This document shows, piece by piece, positions 8,424-16,486 of a stretch of DNA of 64,000 bases. The notes beneath the pieces were generated by a model, which was not told the origin of the DNA, searched no databases, and saw only the letters and a program-made list of their open reading frames with translations. Source of the DNA: CBFDCQ01 sp965603355 (GTDB lineage: Bacteria; Hydrogenedentota; CAZGCA01; CBFDCQ01); NCBI GenBank assembly GCA_965603355.1, contig CBFDCQ010000004.1:28051-92050 (forward strand), read 5' to 3'. Position 1 is the first letter of the stretch. Each line of letters opens with the position of its first letter. The position numbers were made by a program, and so were the translations under genes.

Positions 8424-9700
8424 TGTCTGCAAGAAACTCGGTACGGATTGAACAGGCCGGGCCTCTTGACGCTTCGGTGAGAGTTCCGGGCTCGAAAAGC
8501 CAGACGGCTCGTGCGCTGGTAACGGCGGGCCTGGCGGACGGCGAGTCTTTGCTGCGTCAAGCGGCAATATGTGACGATGCGCGGTACATGTCCGACGGTT
8601 TGCGCGCCCTCGGGGCGACGGTGGAAACGGACGGCGGCAGCTTCAGAGTAACCGGCACGGGGGGTGCGCTGCAGGAGCCGGCCGAACCTCTTTTTCTCGG
8701 AAATGCCGGCACGGCGATGCGTTTTCTCATCGCGGCAGCGTGTCTTGGACGCGGCCGATGCGTCCTTGACGGCAACGCGCGCATGAGGGAGAGGCCGATA
8801 CAATACCTTCTCGACGCGCTCGGCTCGTTAGGAGCGACCGCCCGATCCGTCAACGACAACAGTTGTCCGCCGGTGGAGATAGTGGGCAACGGGCTCAAAG
8901 GCGGCGCCGTAAGTATGCGCGGCGACATGAGCAGCCAGTATTTCACCGCGATACTCCTCGCGGCCCCGTACGCGGCCAATGACGTTGAGCTGCTGGTGGA
9001 GGGCGACCTTGCCTCAAAGCCCTATGTGGATATGACCATTGACGTTATGCGCGATTTCGGTGTCACTGTCGAGAGAAACGGGTACGAATCGTTCACCGTT
9101 CCGACCGGGCAGAAGTACGCGAGCGGCGAGTATGCCATAGAGGGCGACTGGTCGGCTGCATCCTACTTTCTGGCGGCTGCGGCGATAACCGGCGGCAGGG
9201 TCCGCGTCGAGAACGTCTCGCTCGAGTCCAGACAGGGCGACAAGGGGTTCGTGCGCGTTCTCGAAGAGATGGGATGCCAGTCGAAGTGCGGTCCCGAGGA
9301 GGTGGAGATGTTGGGACCGGACGCGCTCAACGCGGTCGATGTGGACCTCAACTCCATGCCGGACGTTGCGCAAACGCTGGCGGTGGCGGCCCTGTTCGCT
9401 GAGGGTGAGACTACGATACGAAACGTGGCGAATCTGCGGGTGAAGGAGTGCGACCGCATCGCCGCAACGGCGACCGAACTGAGGAAGCTCGGTGCGGCTG
9501 TTGAGGAGTTCCCCGACGGGCTCAGCATCCGCCCGGGGGAGCTTCATGGCGCTGAGATCGACACTTACGACGACCACAGGATGGCGATGAGCTTCGCGCT
9601 CGCCGGCCTGCGCATACCCGGCGTGATCATCAAAGACCCCGATTGCGTCTCAAAGACGTTCCCCGACTACTTCAAGACGCTCGAGTCGCTTTACGTTTAG
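8423..9700 (+). CDS. aroA: 3-phosphoshikimate 1-carboxyvinyltransferase (EPSP synthase)
   Basis: This 425-residue enzyme joins shikimate-3-phosphate and phosphoenolpyruvate, the sixth step of the shikimate pathway. Visible motifs are PGSKSQTARALVTAGLADGE near the N-terminus, LGNAGTAMRFL (about residues 93-103), DGNARMRERPI, and near the C-terminus LRVKECDRIAATATELRKLG and DDHRMAMSFALAGL. Length is normal. The ATG at 8423 overlaps the preceding stop codon (TGATG). A TTG three bases earlier is an unlikely alternative. Confidence 0.96.
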   Translation: MSARNSVRIEQAGPLDASVRVPGSKSQTARALVTAGLADGESLLRQAAICDDARYMSDGLRALGATVETDGGSFRVTGTGGALQEPAEPLFLGNAGTAMRFLIAAACLGRGRCVLDGNARMRERPIQYLLDALGSLGATARSVNDNSCPPVEIVGNGLKGGAVSMRGDMSSQYFTAILLAAPYAANDVELLVEGDLASKPYVDMTIDVMRDFGVTVERNGYESFTVPTGQKYASGEYAIEGDWSAASYFLAAAAITGGRVRVENVSLESRQGDKGFVRVLEEMGCQSKCGPEEVEMLGPDALNAVDVDLNSMPDVAQTLAVAALFAEGETTIRNVANLRVKECDRIAATATELRKLGAAVEEFPDGLSIRPGELHGAEIDTYDDHRMAMSFALAGLRIPGVIIKDPDCVSKTFPDYFKTLESLYV

Positions 9701-9815
9701 AAGCGCACGCCCGTACTCTTGAAGATCTCCCTGAAATTCCGCAAGGACTGTCAAGCGAGCGCCCTACGGAAGTGGTATACTACTGCCGACGCTTGTATCG
9801 GAACTTGAGCTGGCT

Positions 9816-9866
9816 AGTAGGGGCGCCGCTTGCCGCGCCCGATGGCGGGCGAGACGCCCGCCCTAC
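9816..9866. repeat. Dispersed hairpin repeat (variable-stem GTAGGG/CCCTAC family), two units
   Basis: The segment reads TAGTAGGGGCGCCGC, then a compact inverted repeat (GGGGCGCCGC / GCGCCC), then GGCGGGCG AGA CGCCCGCC and CCTAC. The same organisation recurs at 32757-32908, 35561-35588 and 48503-48568, always between genes. Confidence 0.75.
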
Positions 9867-9892
9867 CTCTCGTTGCCGAGAAAGAAGGACGA

Positions 9893-9982
9893 ATGAGGAC
9901 TGAGACGCAGCGCATATATAAGGAGCGCATCCTGCGCGTGTTGCTGCACATCCAGGGGAACCTGGACGAGCCGTTGGCCTGA
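9893..9982 (+). pseudogene. Relic of an AraC-family regulator (first 29 codons only)
   Basis: ATG at 9893 opens a frame reading RIYKERILRVLLHIQGNLDE then PLA and a TGA stop at 9982. This is the characteristic start of AraC-type regulators (ERILRVLxHIQxxLDEPLxLExLA), exactly up to the first helix of the HTH. The rest of the DNA-binding domain is gone. The next gene, 30 bases on, encodes a GyrI-like effector-binding protein, the domain normally fused to such an AraC N-terminus. An internal deletion of a two-domain regulator is inferred. A translated 29-residue leader is also possible. Confidence 0.6.
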
Positions 9983-10012
9983 CGCACGGCACCGCATTGA
10001 GGAGGAGAAATC

Positions 10013-10630
10013 ATGGCAGCTGAGAAACTTGACCTTTACAAACTGCACAAGGACGAGTACGTTGCGCCGAAAAAGCCGGCGCTGGTGGAGACCAAACCGG
10101 CCAACTACCTCACGGTCGACGGGCAGGGCGAACCTGGCGGGGAACTGTTCCAGGAACGCATCGGCGCGCTGTACGGTATGGCATACACGGTCAAGATGAC
10201 CAGCAAGTTCGCCGGGCAAGATTACGTTGTCTGTAAGCTCGAGGGCCAGTGGTGGTCCGACGAGTTCGGTGGCGATTTTTCGAAAGTGCCTATGGACAAA
10301 TGGCGGTGGAAAATCCTCATCCGCACGCCGGACTTCATCGGCGAAGCAGAGCTTAATCAGGCAGCAGACGTGCTCACCAAGAAGGGGAAAACTCCGGATG
10401 TGAAGCTTGTGAAGCTTGAGACCATGGACGAGGGGCTATGCGTACAGATGCTCCACGTCGGCCCGTACAATAAGGAAGGGGAGACCGTCCGTGTGATGAA
10501 TGCGTTTGCCGAGGAGCAAGGTCTGGCCCTTCACGGTCTGCACCACGAGATCTACCTCTCCGACCCGCGTCGCGTCGCCCCGGAACGCCTCCGCACCATC
10601 CTCCGCCATCCCGTGAAGCCGGCGAGCTGA
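10013..10630 (+). CDS. GyrI-like small-molecule-binding domain protein
   Basis: This 205-residue protein begins AAEKLDLYKLHKDEYVAPKK and contains KPANYLTVDGQGEPGGELFQ, the start of a stand-alone GyrI-like (SOUL/GyrI superfamily) domain. A C-terminal HGLHHEIYLSDPRRVAPERL block is the usual closing strand of the family. Such proteins bind or hydrolyse small cyclic molecules, and many are effector domains of AraC-type regulators. A GAGGAGGAGAAATC ribosome-binding region precedes the ATG. The truncated AraC start immediately upstream suggests it was once part of, or paired with, a regulator. The substrate is unknown. Confidence 0.85.
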   Translation: MAAEKLDLYKLHKDEYVAPKKPALVETKPANYLTVDGQGEPGGELFQERIGALYGMAYTVKMTSKFAGQDYVVCKLEGQWWSDEFGGDFSKVPMDKWRWKILIRTPDFIGEAELNQAADVLTKKGKTPDVKLVKLETMDEGLCVQMLHVGPYNKEGETVRVMNAFAEEQGLALHGLHHEIYLSDPRRVAPERLRTILRHPVKPAS

Positions 10631-10681
10631 TAGACCGATGTTCGCCTGGCGGACTTTGTCCGGCTGAGAAATGCAGACCGA

Positions 10682-11779
10682 CTAACCCGTGCAAAGTCCA
10701 CTCAATATCCGCACACCTTCCTGGAGGGTCTCGTCGGTTGCGGCGAAAGATATGCGGAAATGGGTATTTTTCTCGGAGAACACGTTGCCGGGTATGATGA
10801 GGACGTTATTCTCGATGGCTCGGCGCACGAACTTATCGGCGTCGCGGCCGGGCGCTTCGGGGAAGATGTAGAACGCGCCGGCAGGTTTAGTCACATTGAA
10901 CCTTTCCTTGAGTCCGTCGTACACGATACCGCGTTTACGCTTGTATGCGGCGATGGTGTCGGTCGTATCGTTTTGTAACGCGACCATGGCTGCTTTCTGT
11001 GCGAACGCCGGCGCGCACACGAAGGTATACTGCTGGATCATCGTCATCCGCTCTATCAGCTCATCGGGTCCTGCGGCGTACCCGACGCGCCACCCTGTCA
11101 TCCCGCCCAGCTTGGACAGCCCGTTGAGTATGAGCGCGTTCTTGGTGAACTGCGCAGCGGTCACCGGGTCCGCATCGTACGTGAACTGCTCGTAGATCTC
11201 GTCCGAGATGAGCAGCAGATTATGCGCGTCGGCGAAATCCGCGACAAGCTTGACCTCGTCAGGCGTCAAGACCGCCCCGGTGGGGTTGGCCGGACTGTTG
11301 ATGATTATGGCTTTGGTCCGGGACGAGAGCGCTTTCTCGAGCGCTTCCGCCGTGATTCTGAAATCGGGATAGGTATCCACGAAAACCGGAACGCCGCCTA
11401 CCAGGTGGATGAGATGTTTGTACATTACAAAGTACGGGTCGAAGACGATCGCCTCATCACCTTCATCGAACAGCGCGAAAAAGGCTAGCGTCAGGCCTCC
11501 GGACACGCCGGAGGTGATGAGTATGCGGTCGAGCTCGACGTTGAACCGTCGCTGGTAATATCCCCTTACCTCATCGGCCAGTTCCGGTATGCCCTGGGTG
11601 ACGGTGTACTTGTTGAAACCGGAGCGTATCCAGTTGATGGCCTCCTCCTTGACGTTGTCGGCCACATCGAAATCCGGCTGCCCGATGCTCAAGTTCACAG
11701 GCTCTTCCAGAGCCGCCGCGAGGTCAAACACCTTCCGTATGCCAGAGGCATCCAGCATCTTTGCGCGTTTTGATATCAT
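10682..11779 (-). CDS. PLP-dependent class I/II aminotransferase (aspartate aminotransferase-like)
   Basis: This 365-residue, fold type I aminotransferase has VNLSIGQPDFDVADNVKEEA near residue 28, the INSPANPTGAVLTPDEV loop (PLP-stacking region, about residue 155), SDEIYEQFTYD with the Asp and Tyr that hold the cofactor, and NGLSKLGGMTGWRVGYAAGP with the Schiff-base Lys. A C-terminal THFRISFAATDETLQEG carries the substrate carboxylate Arg. Substrate choice among aspartate, branched-chain and aromatic acids cannot be read from sequence. The ATG is followed by a long minus-strand leader from the promoter at 11858-11886. Confidence 0.9.
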   Translation of the reverse strand: MISKRAKMLDASGIRKVFDLAAALEEPVNLSIGQPDFDVADNVKEEAINWIRSGFNKYTVTQGIPELADEVRGYYQRRFNVELDRILITSGVSGGLTLAFFALFDEGDEAIVFDPYFVMYKHLIHLVGGVPVFVDTYPDFRITAEALEKALSSRTKAIIINSPANPTGAVLTPDEVKLVADFADAHNLLLISDEIYEQFTYDADPVTAAQFTKNALILNGLSKLGGMTGWRVGYAAGPDELIERMTMIQQYTFVCAPAFAQKAAMVALQNDTTDTIAAYKRKRGIVYDGLKERFNVTKPAGAFYIFPEAPGRDADKFVRRAIENNVLIIPGNVFSEKNTHFRISFAATDETLQEGVRILSGLCTG

Positions 11780-11857
11780 AGGTCCCTCTTATCCTTGAAC
11801 TCCAATCGATCCCCAATTGCCACAAGTCGCGGAATTCACACAGTGATTCCCCTCGCG

Positions 11858-11886
11858 ATAATATCATTCCGTTTCGCTCACTTCAA
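11858..11886 (-). promoter_or_regulatory. Promoter of the aminotransferase gene
   Basis: On the minus strand TTGAAG (11886-11881) and TATTAT (11863-11858) are separated by 17 bases. Each box matches consensus at 5 of 6 positions. It would start transcription about 70 bases before the aminotransferase ATG. Confidence 0.55.
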
Positions 11887-11980
11887 GTCTGCCGGTGGAT
11901 TATGCGAGTGTTCCGCAGTTGCTCGATAATACCTGACTTGTTGCCCGAGGTTTTCTTCCCGTCTGCGGCCCTAGAATTGT

Positions 11981-12064
11981 CGTCATCACCGCGAAGGCGG
12001 GGATCCACGTTTCTTGATGAGCGCCTTGTGCGCCTCCTGGATTCCCGCCTCCGCGGGAATGACG
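11981..12064. repeat. Inverted repeat of the CGTCATTCCCGCGnnnGCGGGAATCCA type
   Basis: CGTCATcaCCGCGaaGGCGG (from 11981) and the complementary TGGATTCCCGCCTCCGCGGG then AATGACG (12038-12064) form long imperfect arms around a spacer of about 30 bases. This is the widespread non-coding repeat seen in many bacterial genomes, probably mobilised in trans. It has no reading frame of its own. Confidence 0.8.
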
Positions 12065-12284
12065 CGTGTAGGGAGCTGTTATTGCGAAACGTTGTTCCGC
12101 CATCATGCAAGAGAGGAGATGTCTGAAAGGGCCTTCGCGTGGGTAAATCGCTGACACCCTCATATCGCGGAACCTTCACGTGGCAAAAGGGTTTTACTAT
12201 TTGGAGAGTGTATGATAAGATAACCCCAGTCAGACGGAGAGTATCGCAGGCAAAATGGCGCTGAAACGCCGAAGGGTCTGATAT

Positions 12285-12416
12285 ATGGGGCAGGGACTTC
12301 GAAAGAAAGAGTTGCGGCGGCGGCGTCACAGACGCCGAAAACGTCTCAAACAGCAGGCAAAGGAGCAACGCGAAGCCGCCACAAAGAGTGGCGGATCGAC
12401 ACCGGCGCCAAGCTGA
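12285..12416 (+). CDS. Small, strongly basic protein (43 residues)
   Basis: ATG at 12285 opens a 43-residue frame: MGQGLRKKELRRRRHRRRKR followed by LKQQAKEQREAATKSGG and a short Ser/Pro tail. Residues 6-22 are almost all Arg and Lys and predicted helical. This arrangement, MGxGLRKKE then a basic block, resembles short basic proteins I have seen annotated as hypothetical in uncultivated diderm lineages. A nucleic-acid or ribosome-binding role is only a guess from charge. The ribosome-binding site (GAAGGG about 8 bases upstream) is modest. Confidence 0.55.
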   Translation: MGQGLRKKELRRRRHRRRKRLKQQAKEQREAATKSGGSTPAPS

Positions 12417-12576
12417 GGCAGGGCAGGAGGCGCGCGCGTCCTTGGTTCGTTCGGGCACCCTGGACGGGTTGGTGGTTGAGGTTCGAGGAGCTGGTTGTAA
12501 ACTCTCCTCGTGACTGTCGCGTTCTTTCAATAGGACGGGATAATGGTCACCCCTTACTCTTGGAGGCGATCGGAGG

Positions 12577-12606
12577 TTGACAAAACCCCACAATTCGTGG
12601 TATAAG
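12577..12606 (+). promoter_or_regulatory. Promoter of the lipoprotein/secretin operon
   Basis: TTGACA at 12577-12582 and TATAAG at 12601-12606 are spaced by 18 bases. Transcription would begin near 12613, leaving a leader of about 280 bases before the ATG at 12896. I could not match the leader to a known riboswitch class. Confidence 0.65.
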
Positions 12607-12895
12607 TAATATGAAGGGGTGGGGTGCGCTTCGGACAACGTGTAAAGTCAGCAAGTTGTCGGAGGAAAGGTGGCTGTGTCGAATGAAACGATCTAGGTGC
12701 GCCATTTCGTTGGGAAACGGATTAGCGTTCTGCCAAGTTCTTGAAACAGAAGCTTTTATCGGGAGACAATAGCCATACGTGACCCTCAGGATATAGAGGG
12801 GGCATTTCAAATACTGATCGAAGTGCCGGTAAACTGTCATATGTAATATGGACATGGGTTAACGTGCTTCAGATGGCGATGGGTGTTTGGAGATT

Positions 12896-13912
12896 ATGAG
12901 GATTTTCACTGCTACGACTGATTACCGGGATAGAGCGGGCTCTCGTTCATCCCGCACGAATTCCGTGATTAAGCTGTTTGCTGCGGTCGGCGCGGCGCTG
13001 GTACTTGCCATCACTGCAACCGGGTGTGTCACTCAGGGTCGCGCCCTTGCGCGCTTGAGCAACGGGGAGCTGAGTTCCGCATACGGCGATATGAAAGACG
13101 GGAGGTACGGCGCAGCTGCCGCGAGTTACATCCTGGTTCTACAAGAGGAATCCGGCGGCCCTGCGGCAGAGGAGTCGAGGTTCCGCCTCGGCCAGTGCTA
13201 TTTCCACATGCGGTCGTACCTGGAGGCCGGCACGCAGTTCCAACGTTACCTGTCCGATCACCCGACCGGAACCTTCGCGGCCAATTCCAAGCAGTACCTG
13301 GGCGAGTTACGGGAGATGGAGGAACGGGAGCGTGTGCAGGATAAGATGCGCGAACGGGAGATCCGGAAAAGGCTCGAGCACTGGAGAGCGGTAGCAAAGA
13401 GCGAGCCCGACAACGCCGAGGCTGCCGTTCAGATAGGGCACGCCCTGTGGGATCTGGACGAACACGAGACGGCGGCGCGCGAGTACGTGCGTGGGATTGA
13501 TCTCGATCCGGATGTGATCTACGGAAAACTCCTGAGCCAGCGTATCTCATTCAACGATGACGACACCGTGACGGTTCTCACGCCGGAGGAGATCGCGGAG
13601 CTTGAGAGAGAGCGCAATCCGATCGTTATCTACAATACGTACGCCCGCCCCGGTGGGGGTGGCAGCCTGTTCTCCTCTGAACCGCGATGGTATATTGTAT
13701 CGGGTCAAGTCTACAACAGAAGCAGCCAGACTGTCCGAGGCGTCGGGGTGCTTGTGACGATCAAGGATTTCGCCGGACACGTTCTTGACAGCACGGAGCA
13801 TCGTGTCGGAACGGTGCGACCCGAGCAGATCAGGTCGTTCAGGGTCACGTTTTCGAACTTTGAGAACATCTACAACATAGACAGGTATGAGTGTGAACCA
13901 GTTTTCGAATAA
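12896..13912 (+). CDS. TPR-containing lipoprotein with C-terminal FxLYD-like domain
   Basis: This 338-residue protein has a basic N-terminus and a hydrophobic stretch ending LAITATGC, a probable lipoprotein signal with the Cys near residue 44. Residues about 60-130 and 150-190 are tetratricopeptide-like (GDMKDGRYGAAAASYILVLQ, and ESRFRLGQCYFHMRSYLEAG). Residues about 255-335 (WYIVSGQVYNRSSQTVRGVG and SFRVTFSNFENIYNIDRYEC) form a beta-sandwich of the FxLYD kind. The ATG at 12896 has TTTGGAG 5 bases upstream, better than a TTG nine bases earlier. It precedes secretin and pil genes, so a pilotin-like or outer-membrane scaffold role is inferred. Confidence 0.7.
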   Translation: MRIFTATTDYRDRAGSRSSRTNSVIKLFAAVGAALVLAITATGCVTQGRALARLSNGELSSAYGDMKDGRYGAAAASYILVLQEESGGPAAEESRFRLGQCYFHMRSYLEAGTQFQRYLSDHPTGTFAANSKQYLGELREMEERERVQDKMREREIRKRLEHWRAVAKSEPDNAEAAVQIGHALWDLDEHETAAREYVRGIDLDPDVIYGKLLSQRISFNDDDTVTVLTPEEIAELERERNPIVIYNTYARPGGGGSLFSSEPRWYIVSGQVYNRSSQTVRGVGVLVTIKDFAGHVLDSTEHRVGTVRPEQIRSFRVTFSNFENIYNIDRYECEPVFE

Positions 13913-14903
13913 GAGCGCTTGTTGCCCGCTGATAGTGTGTCTCGCGGCATTGCTCCTTTTGCTGCCCTTTTTTGCGGTTGCCTGGGCTGAAGAAGAAGCT
14001 GCGGAGGGTGAGAACCCCGACGCGACGGAGAGTGAGGCTCCCGAGGTGGTTGATGACGGGAGGCCGACGCAGGCTACCGTCGAGATACTTGTGCTCGAGT
14101 ACGCCAGTAATAGCATGTTCGACCTGGGAACCAGTGCCGTGTATACAAGGCGCGAGGAAGGGACTACGGGGCCTGGAATCCTCTCCCTGGCGGATCTTGC
14201 CTTCCCCTCATTCGACCCCTCCGGGCTGGGTCTGGGCATGTTCCTGGACAAGATAAACATCCACGAGGGCAACTTCGAGTTTCTTATACAGGCTCTGGAA
14301 CAGGACGAGGAGCTTGAGATACTCTCCCGGCCAACGTTGATGCTCGAAAGGGGAGGAGAGAAGAGGTCGGTGGTTATGACTGTCGACCAGGTGCCTTACG
14401 AGACCAACAAAGTCGTGGGAGCCACCACGGTGCAGGCGAAAGAGTTTAAGAATGCCGGCGTCACGCTTGAGGTGGCGTTAGTGGATATCCATGAGACCGG
14501 TCCCGGCGAGTACTATCTCGACCTGGACTTGAAAGCCGCTGTGGCCGCTGTAGGCCCGCGAGTTCCTATAGCTCACGCGGACAATCCGGAGGGTTCCCTC
14601 ATACTGGTGCCGGAGTTCTTTGACAGGTCGGTAGAGACCAAGGTTGCCGTGCGCGATCGACAGATACTTGTGCTCGGTGCCTTGTTGAGCAAGGAGAAGT
14701 ACAGCTCGGAGCGAAAGCTGCCGATATTGGGCCGGATTCCGCTTCTCAAGTACCTGTTCAGCAGCCGCAGAGAGCAGGAGAGGTACCGGGAACTCATCTT
14801 TTTCGTGAGACCTAGAGTGGACCTGGGCGGCTATGTACCGCCGGAACGGTTGCCCGGAAGTGATCTGAGTTTGAGCGAGCGTTCTGCCGAAGGACAATTG
14901 TAG
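13887..14903 (+). CDS. Small secretin-domain (GspD/PilQ-type) protein, first copy
   Basis: The 338-residue product has a signal peptide (hydrophobic residues about 12-33, ending AVAWAE), an acidic linker, and then a type II/III secretion secretin domain. Landmarks are LIQALEQDEELEILSRPTLM (about residue 135), VPYETNKVVGATTVQAKEFK, and VRDRQILVLGALLSKEKYSS followed by LPILGRIPLLKYLFSSRREQ. It lacks the N0/N1 periplasmic domains and AMIN domains of full secretins. Its ATG lies inside the previous gene (26-base overlap), so the two are coupled. It may be an accessory or decoy subunit of the PilQ channel. Confidence 0.85.
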   Translation: MSVNQFSNKSACCPLIVCLAALLLLLPFFAVAWAEEEAAEGENPDATESEAPEVVDDGRPTQATVEILVLEYASNSMFDLGTSAVYTRREEGTTGPGILSLADLAFPSFDPSGLGLGMFLDKINIHEGNFEFLIQALEQDEELEILSRPTLMLERGGEKRSVVMTVDQVPYETNKVVGATTVQAKEFKNAGVTLEVALVDIHETGPGEYYLDLDLKAAVAAVGPRVPIAHADNPEGSLILVPEFFDRSVETKVAVRDRQILVLGALLSKEKYSSERKLPILGRIPLLKYLFSSRREQERYRELIFFVRPRVDLGGYVPPERLPGSDLSLSERSAEGQL

Positions 14904-14925
14904 CTTGTTGGAGGATAGTGTAAGA

Positions 14926-15990
14926 GTGCTGGGATTCAGTTTCTCGATACGTTCACGCAGCCGTCGTACCGTCCGGCCGTGGGCGATCCTTGTCTTCTTG
15001 GCGGCCGTCGTTGCTGCCGCAAGTGGCAGTGCGAGGGCCGAGGAGGATGCAGGCGAGGCTGTGGGAATAGCCGCGGGCGACGTGCCGCAGCAGATCCTCG
15101 TCGAGATGGTGATATTTGAGGTGCAGGCTTCCAAGGGCAGCGAGATCGGTGTAGACCTGGTTTTCGGGCGTGGCATGCGAGGTTACACACCGCTACCTGG
15201 GGGCCACCCCAGCGCGCTGCACGAAGCCAGCCTCAGGACGCTGCGTTTCGACAGGGACAACCTTGTGACGTTCCCGACGCCTGACACCGGTCCGGGCGCA
15301 GGTACGACTATCCGGCCGGACACCACTGAACAGGGCATGCCAAGCCCTCTCGTCGGCATGACCCTCGAGGGTGATGTGATTGTCGGCGACCGCGCTACGA
15401 TATATGGCAGGATGCGTGCGCTGGTGGACAGGGGTGTTGCGGATATCGTCTCGAGACCGGTCGTTGTCGTCGGCGACGGCAACAAGGCAACGATACATGT
15501 CGGCGCCATGGTGCCATACCAGAAGTTGGTGTTCAAGGACAAGGGCGCACAGCTCGGCGTGGCTTTCGAGAAGATAGGTCTCGACCTCGGGGTTACCCCT
15601 ACGATCCTCGAGGATGGAGCGACGGTGAAGCTCGAGCTCGATCCCGCGAAGGTGAGCTCCCGGGCTCGCAGCGAGAACCTGCGCGGCGTTGACCTGCCGA
15701 CCTTCACGACGCGCGAGGCGAGAACGACCGTGCGCGTGCCGAACGGGCAACTCGTCATGATTGGAGGTCTGTTCTCGAAAGAGGAGCGTGAGACCGTGCG
15801 CCGCGTGCCCGTGCTAGGCAGGATACCCGTGCTGGGCTTCTTCTTCCGAAGCACGGAGACGTCAACGGTTACCACCGAACTGAAGTTTCTTATCGGAGCT
15901 ACCATACTTGAATGGGGGCAGGAAGTGCCGCTTCCTGCAGAGTTCACCCGCGTTAAGCGCGGCCGTACGATACTCCAGGAGGAGTTCTGA
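14926..15990 (+). CDS. Small secretin-domain protein, second copy
   Basis: The 354-residue product has a basic start, a hydrophobic stretch and a signal peptidase site after GSARA. The secretin core follows: ALVDRGVADIVSRPVVVVGD, HVGAMVPYQKLVFKDKGAQL, GVTPTILEDGATVKLELDP, then RVPNGQLVMIGGLFSKEERE and RRVPVLGRIPVLGFFFRSTE. I prefer the GTG at 14926, 11 bases after GGAGG, because it gives a compact signal peptide. Two TTG codons at 14905 and 14908 are alternatives. With 13887-14903 and PilQ it makes three secretin domains in one locus. Confidence 0.85.
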   Translation: MLGFSFSIRSRSRRTVRPWAILVFLAAVVAAASGSARAEEDAGEAVGIAAGDVPQQILVEMVIFEVQASKGSEIGVDLVFGRGMRGYTPLPGGHPSALHEASLRTLRFDRDNLVTFPTPDTGPGAGTTIRPDTTEQGMPSPLVGMTLEGDVIVGDRATIYGRMRALVDRGVADIVSRPVVVVGDGNKATIHVGAMVPYQKLVFKDKGAQLGVAFEKIGLDLGVTPTILEDGATVKLELDPAKVSSRARSENLRGVDLPTFTTREARTTVRVPNGQLVMIGGLFSKEERETVRRVPVLGRIPVLGFFFRSTETSTVTTELKFLIGATILEWGQEVPLPAEFTRVKRGRTILQEEF

Positions 15991-16486
15991 TACCCGTTCA
16001 TCCCACCCAAGGTCGGACCACTGCCCCAAGCAGTACTGCCGCCGGATTCTCGTTAGTCATACTGGTTCTTCGCGCATAACGCCCATAAGTTTTTGGAAAA
16101 GCTGCCGATGTATAGTAGTGGTGGGAGCTATGGGAGGCGGGAGAGTTTCTTGCACGGTTCTTCAGATTGGCCAAAACTACTCGCTGGATACCAGGGTCGA
16201 AATAGCGAAAACTGCGACCGGTGTCAACCAAACCGGGTGCCGCGCACTTCTCCACGAATTGGTCTCAAAAAGAGTGGATCGACACACGTTTTTCGCCATA
16301 ACGTACTGTTGCATAGCAATTTACGAGAGGGCAATCCGGGCGTTTTCTTGACATTGGGGCGTGAATTGTGGTAACATTCCGGGTGGTGGCAGGAAGCAAG
16401 GAAGCCAAGGTGAGGTAAGGCGGAAGGTGGTCGCAAGCATTTCCCAGCTAGGGTAACACATAAGGCGAAACGAGCGAGATCAAGCT
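15991..16486. other. Intergenic region before pilM
   Basis: About 500 bases without a convincing gene. It holds the pil promoter at 16348-16377 and a leader of about 100 bases rich in GGAAGG/GGTAAGG elements. I compared the leader with the c-di-GMP riboswitch core and did not find a match. Confidence 0.5.
16348..16377 (+). promoter_or_regulatory. Promoter of the pilMNOPQ operon
   Basis: TTGACA at 16348-16353 and TAACAT at 16372-16377 with an 18-base spacer. The same pair (TTGACA, 18 bases, TAACAT) precedes the large secreted protein at 39178-39207. Transcription would start about 100 bases before pilM. Confidence 0.6.

Larger units (their letters stand above)
9701..10012. other. Gap after aroA with hairpin repeats and an AraC relic
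   Basis: This 312-base gap carries two adjacent inverted repeats of the dispersed GTAGGG...CCCTAC family (9816-9866) and a 29-codon remnant of an AraC-type regulator (9893-9982). No terminator with a clear T tract follows aroA. Confidence 0.6.
11887..12576. other. Long gap holding an inverted repeat and a small basic gene
   Basis: Apart from the inverted repeat at 11981-12064 and the small protein gene at 12285-12416, I see no coding region here. No recognised RNA motif was found. Confidence 0.5.

Noticed and set aside
7446..8567. A 373-codon minus-strand frame opposite the SAM hydrolase gene
   Set aside because: The plus-strand SAM hydrolase has full family motifs and a promoter. The antisense frame has none.
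16378..16486. Possible c-di-GMP riboswitch in the pil leader
   Set aside because: Some GG-rich elements and a GCTAGGGTAACAC segment recall the class, but the conserved core (GGCAAACC, then a GACGCAAAGCC-like strand) is absent.
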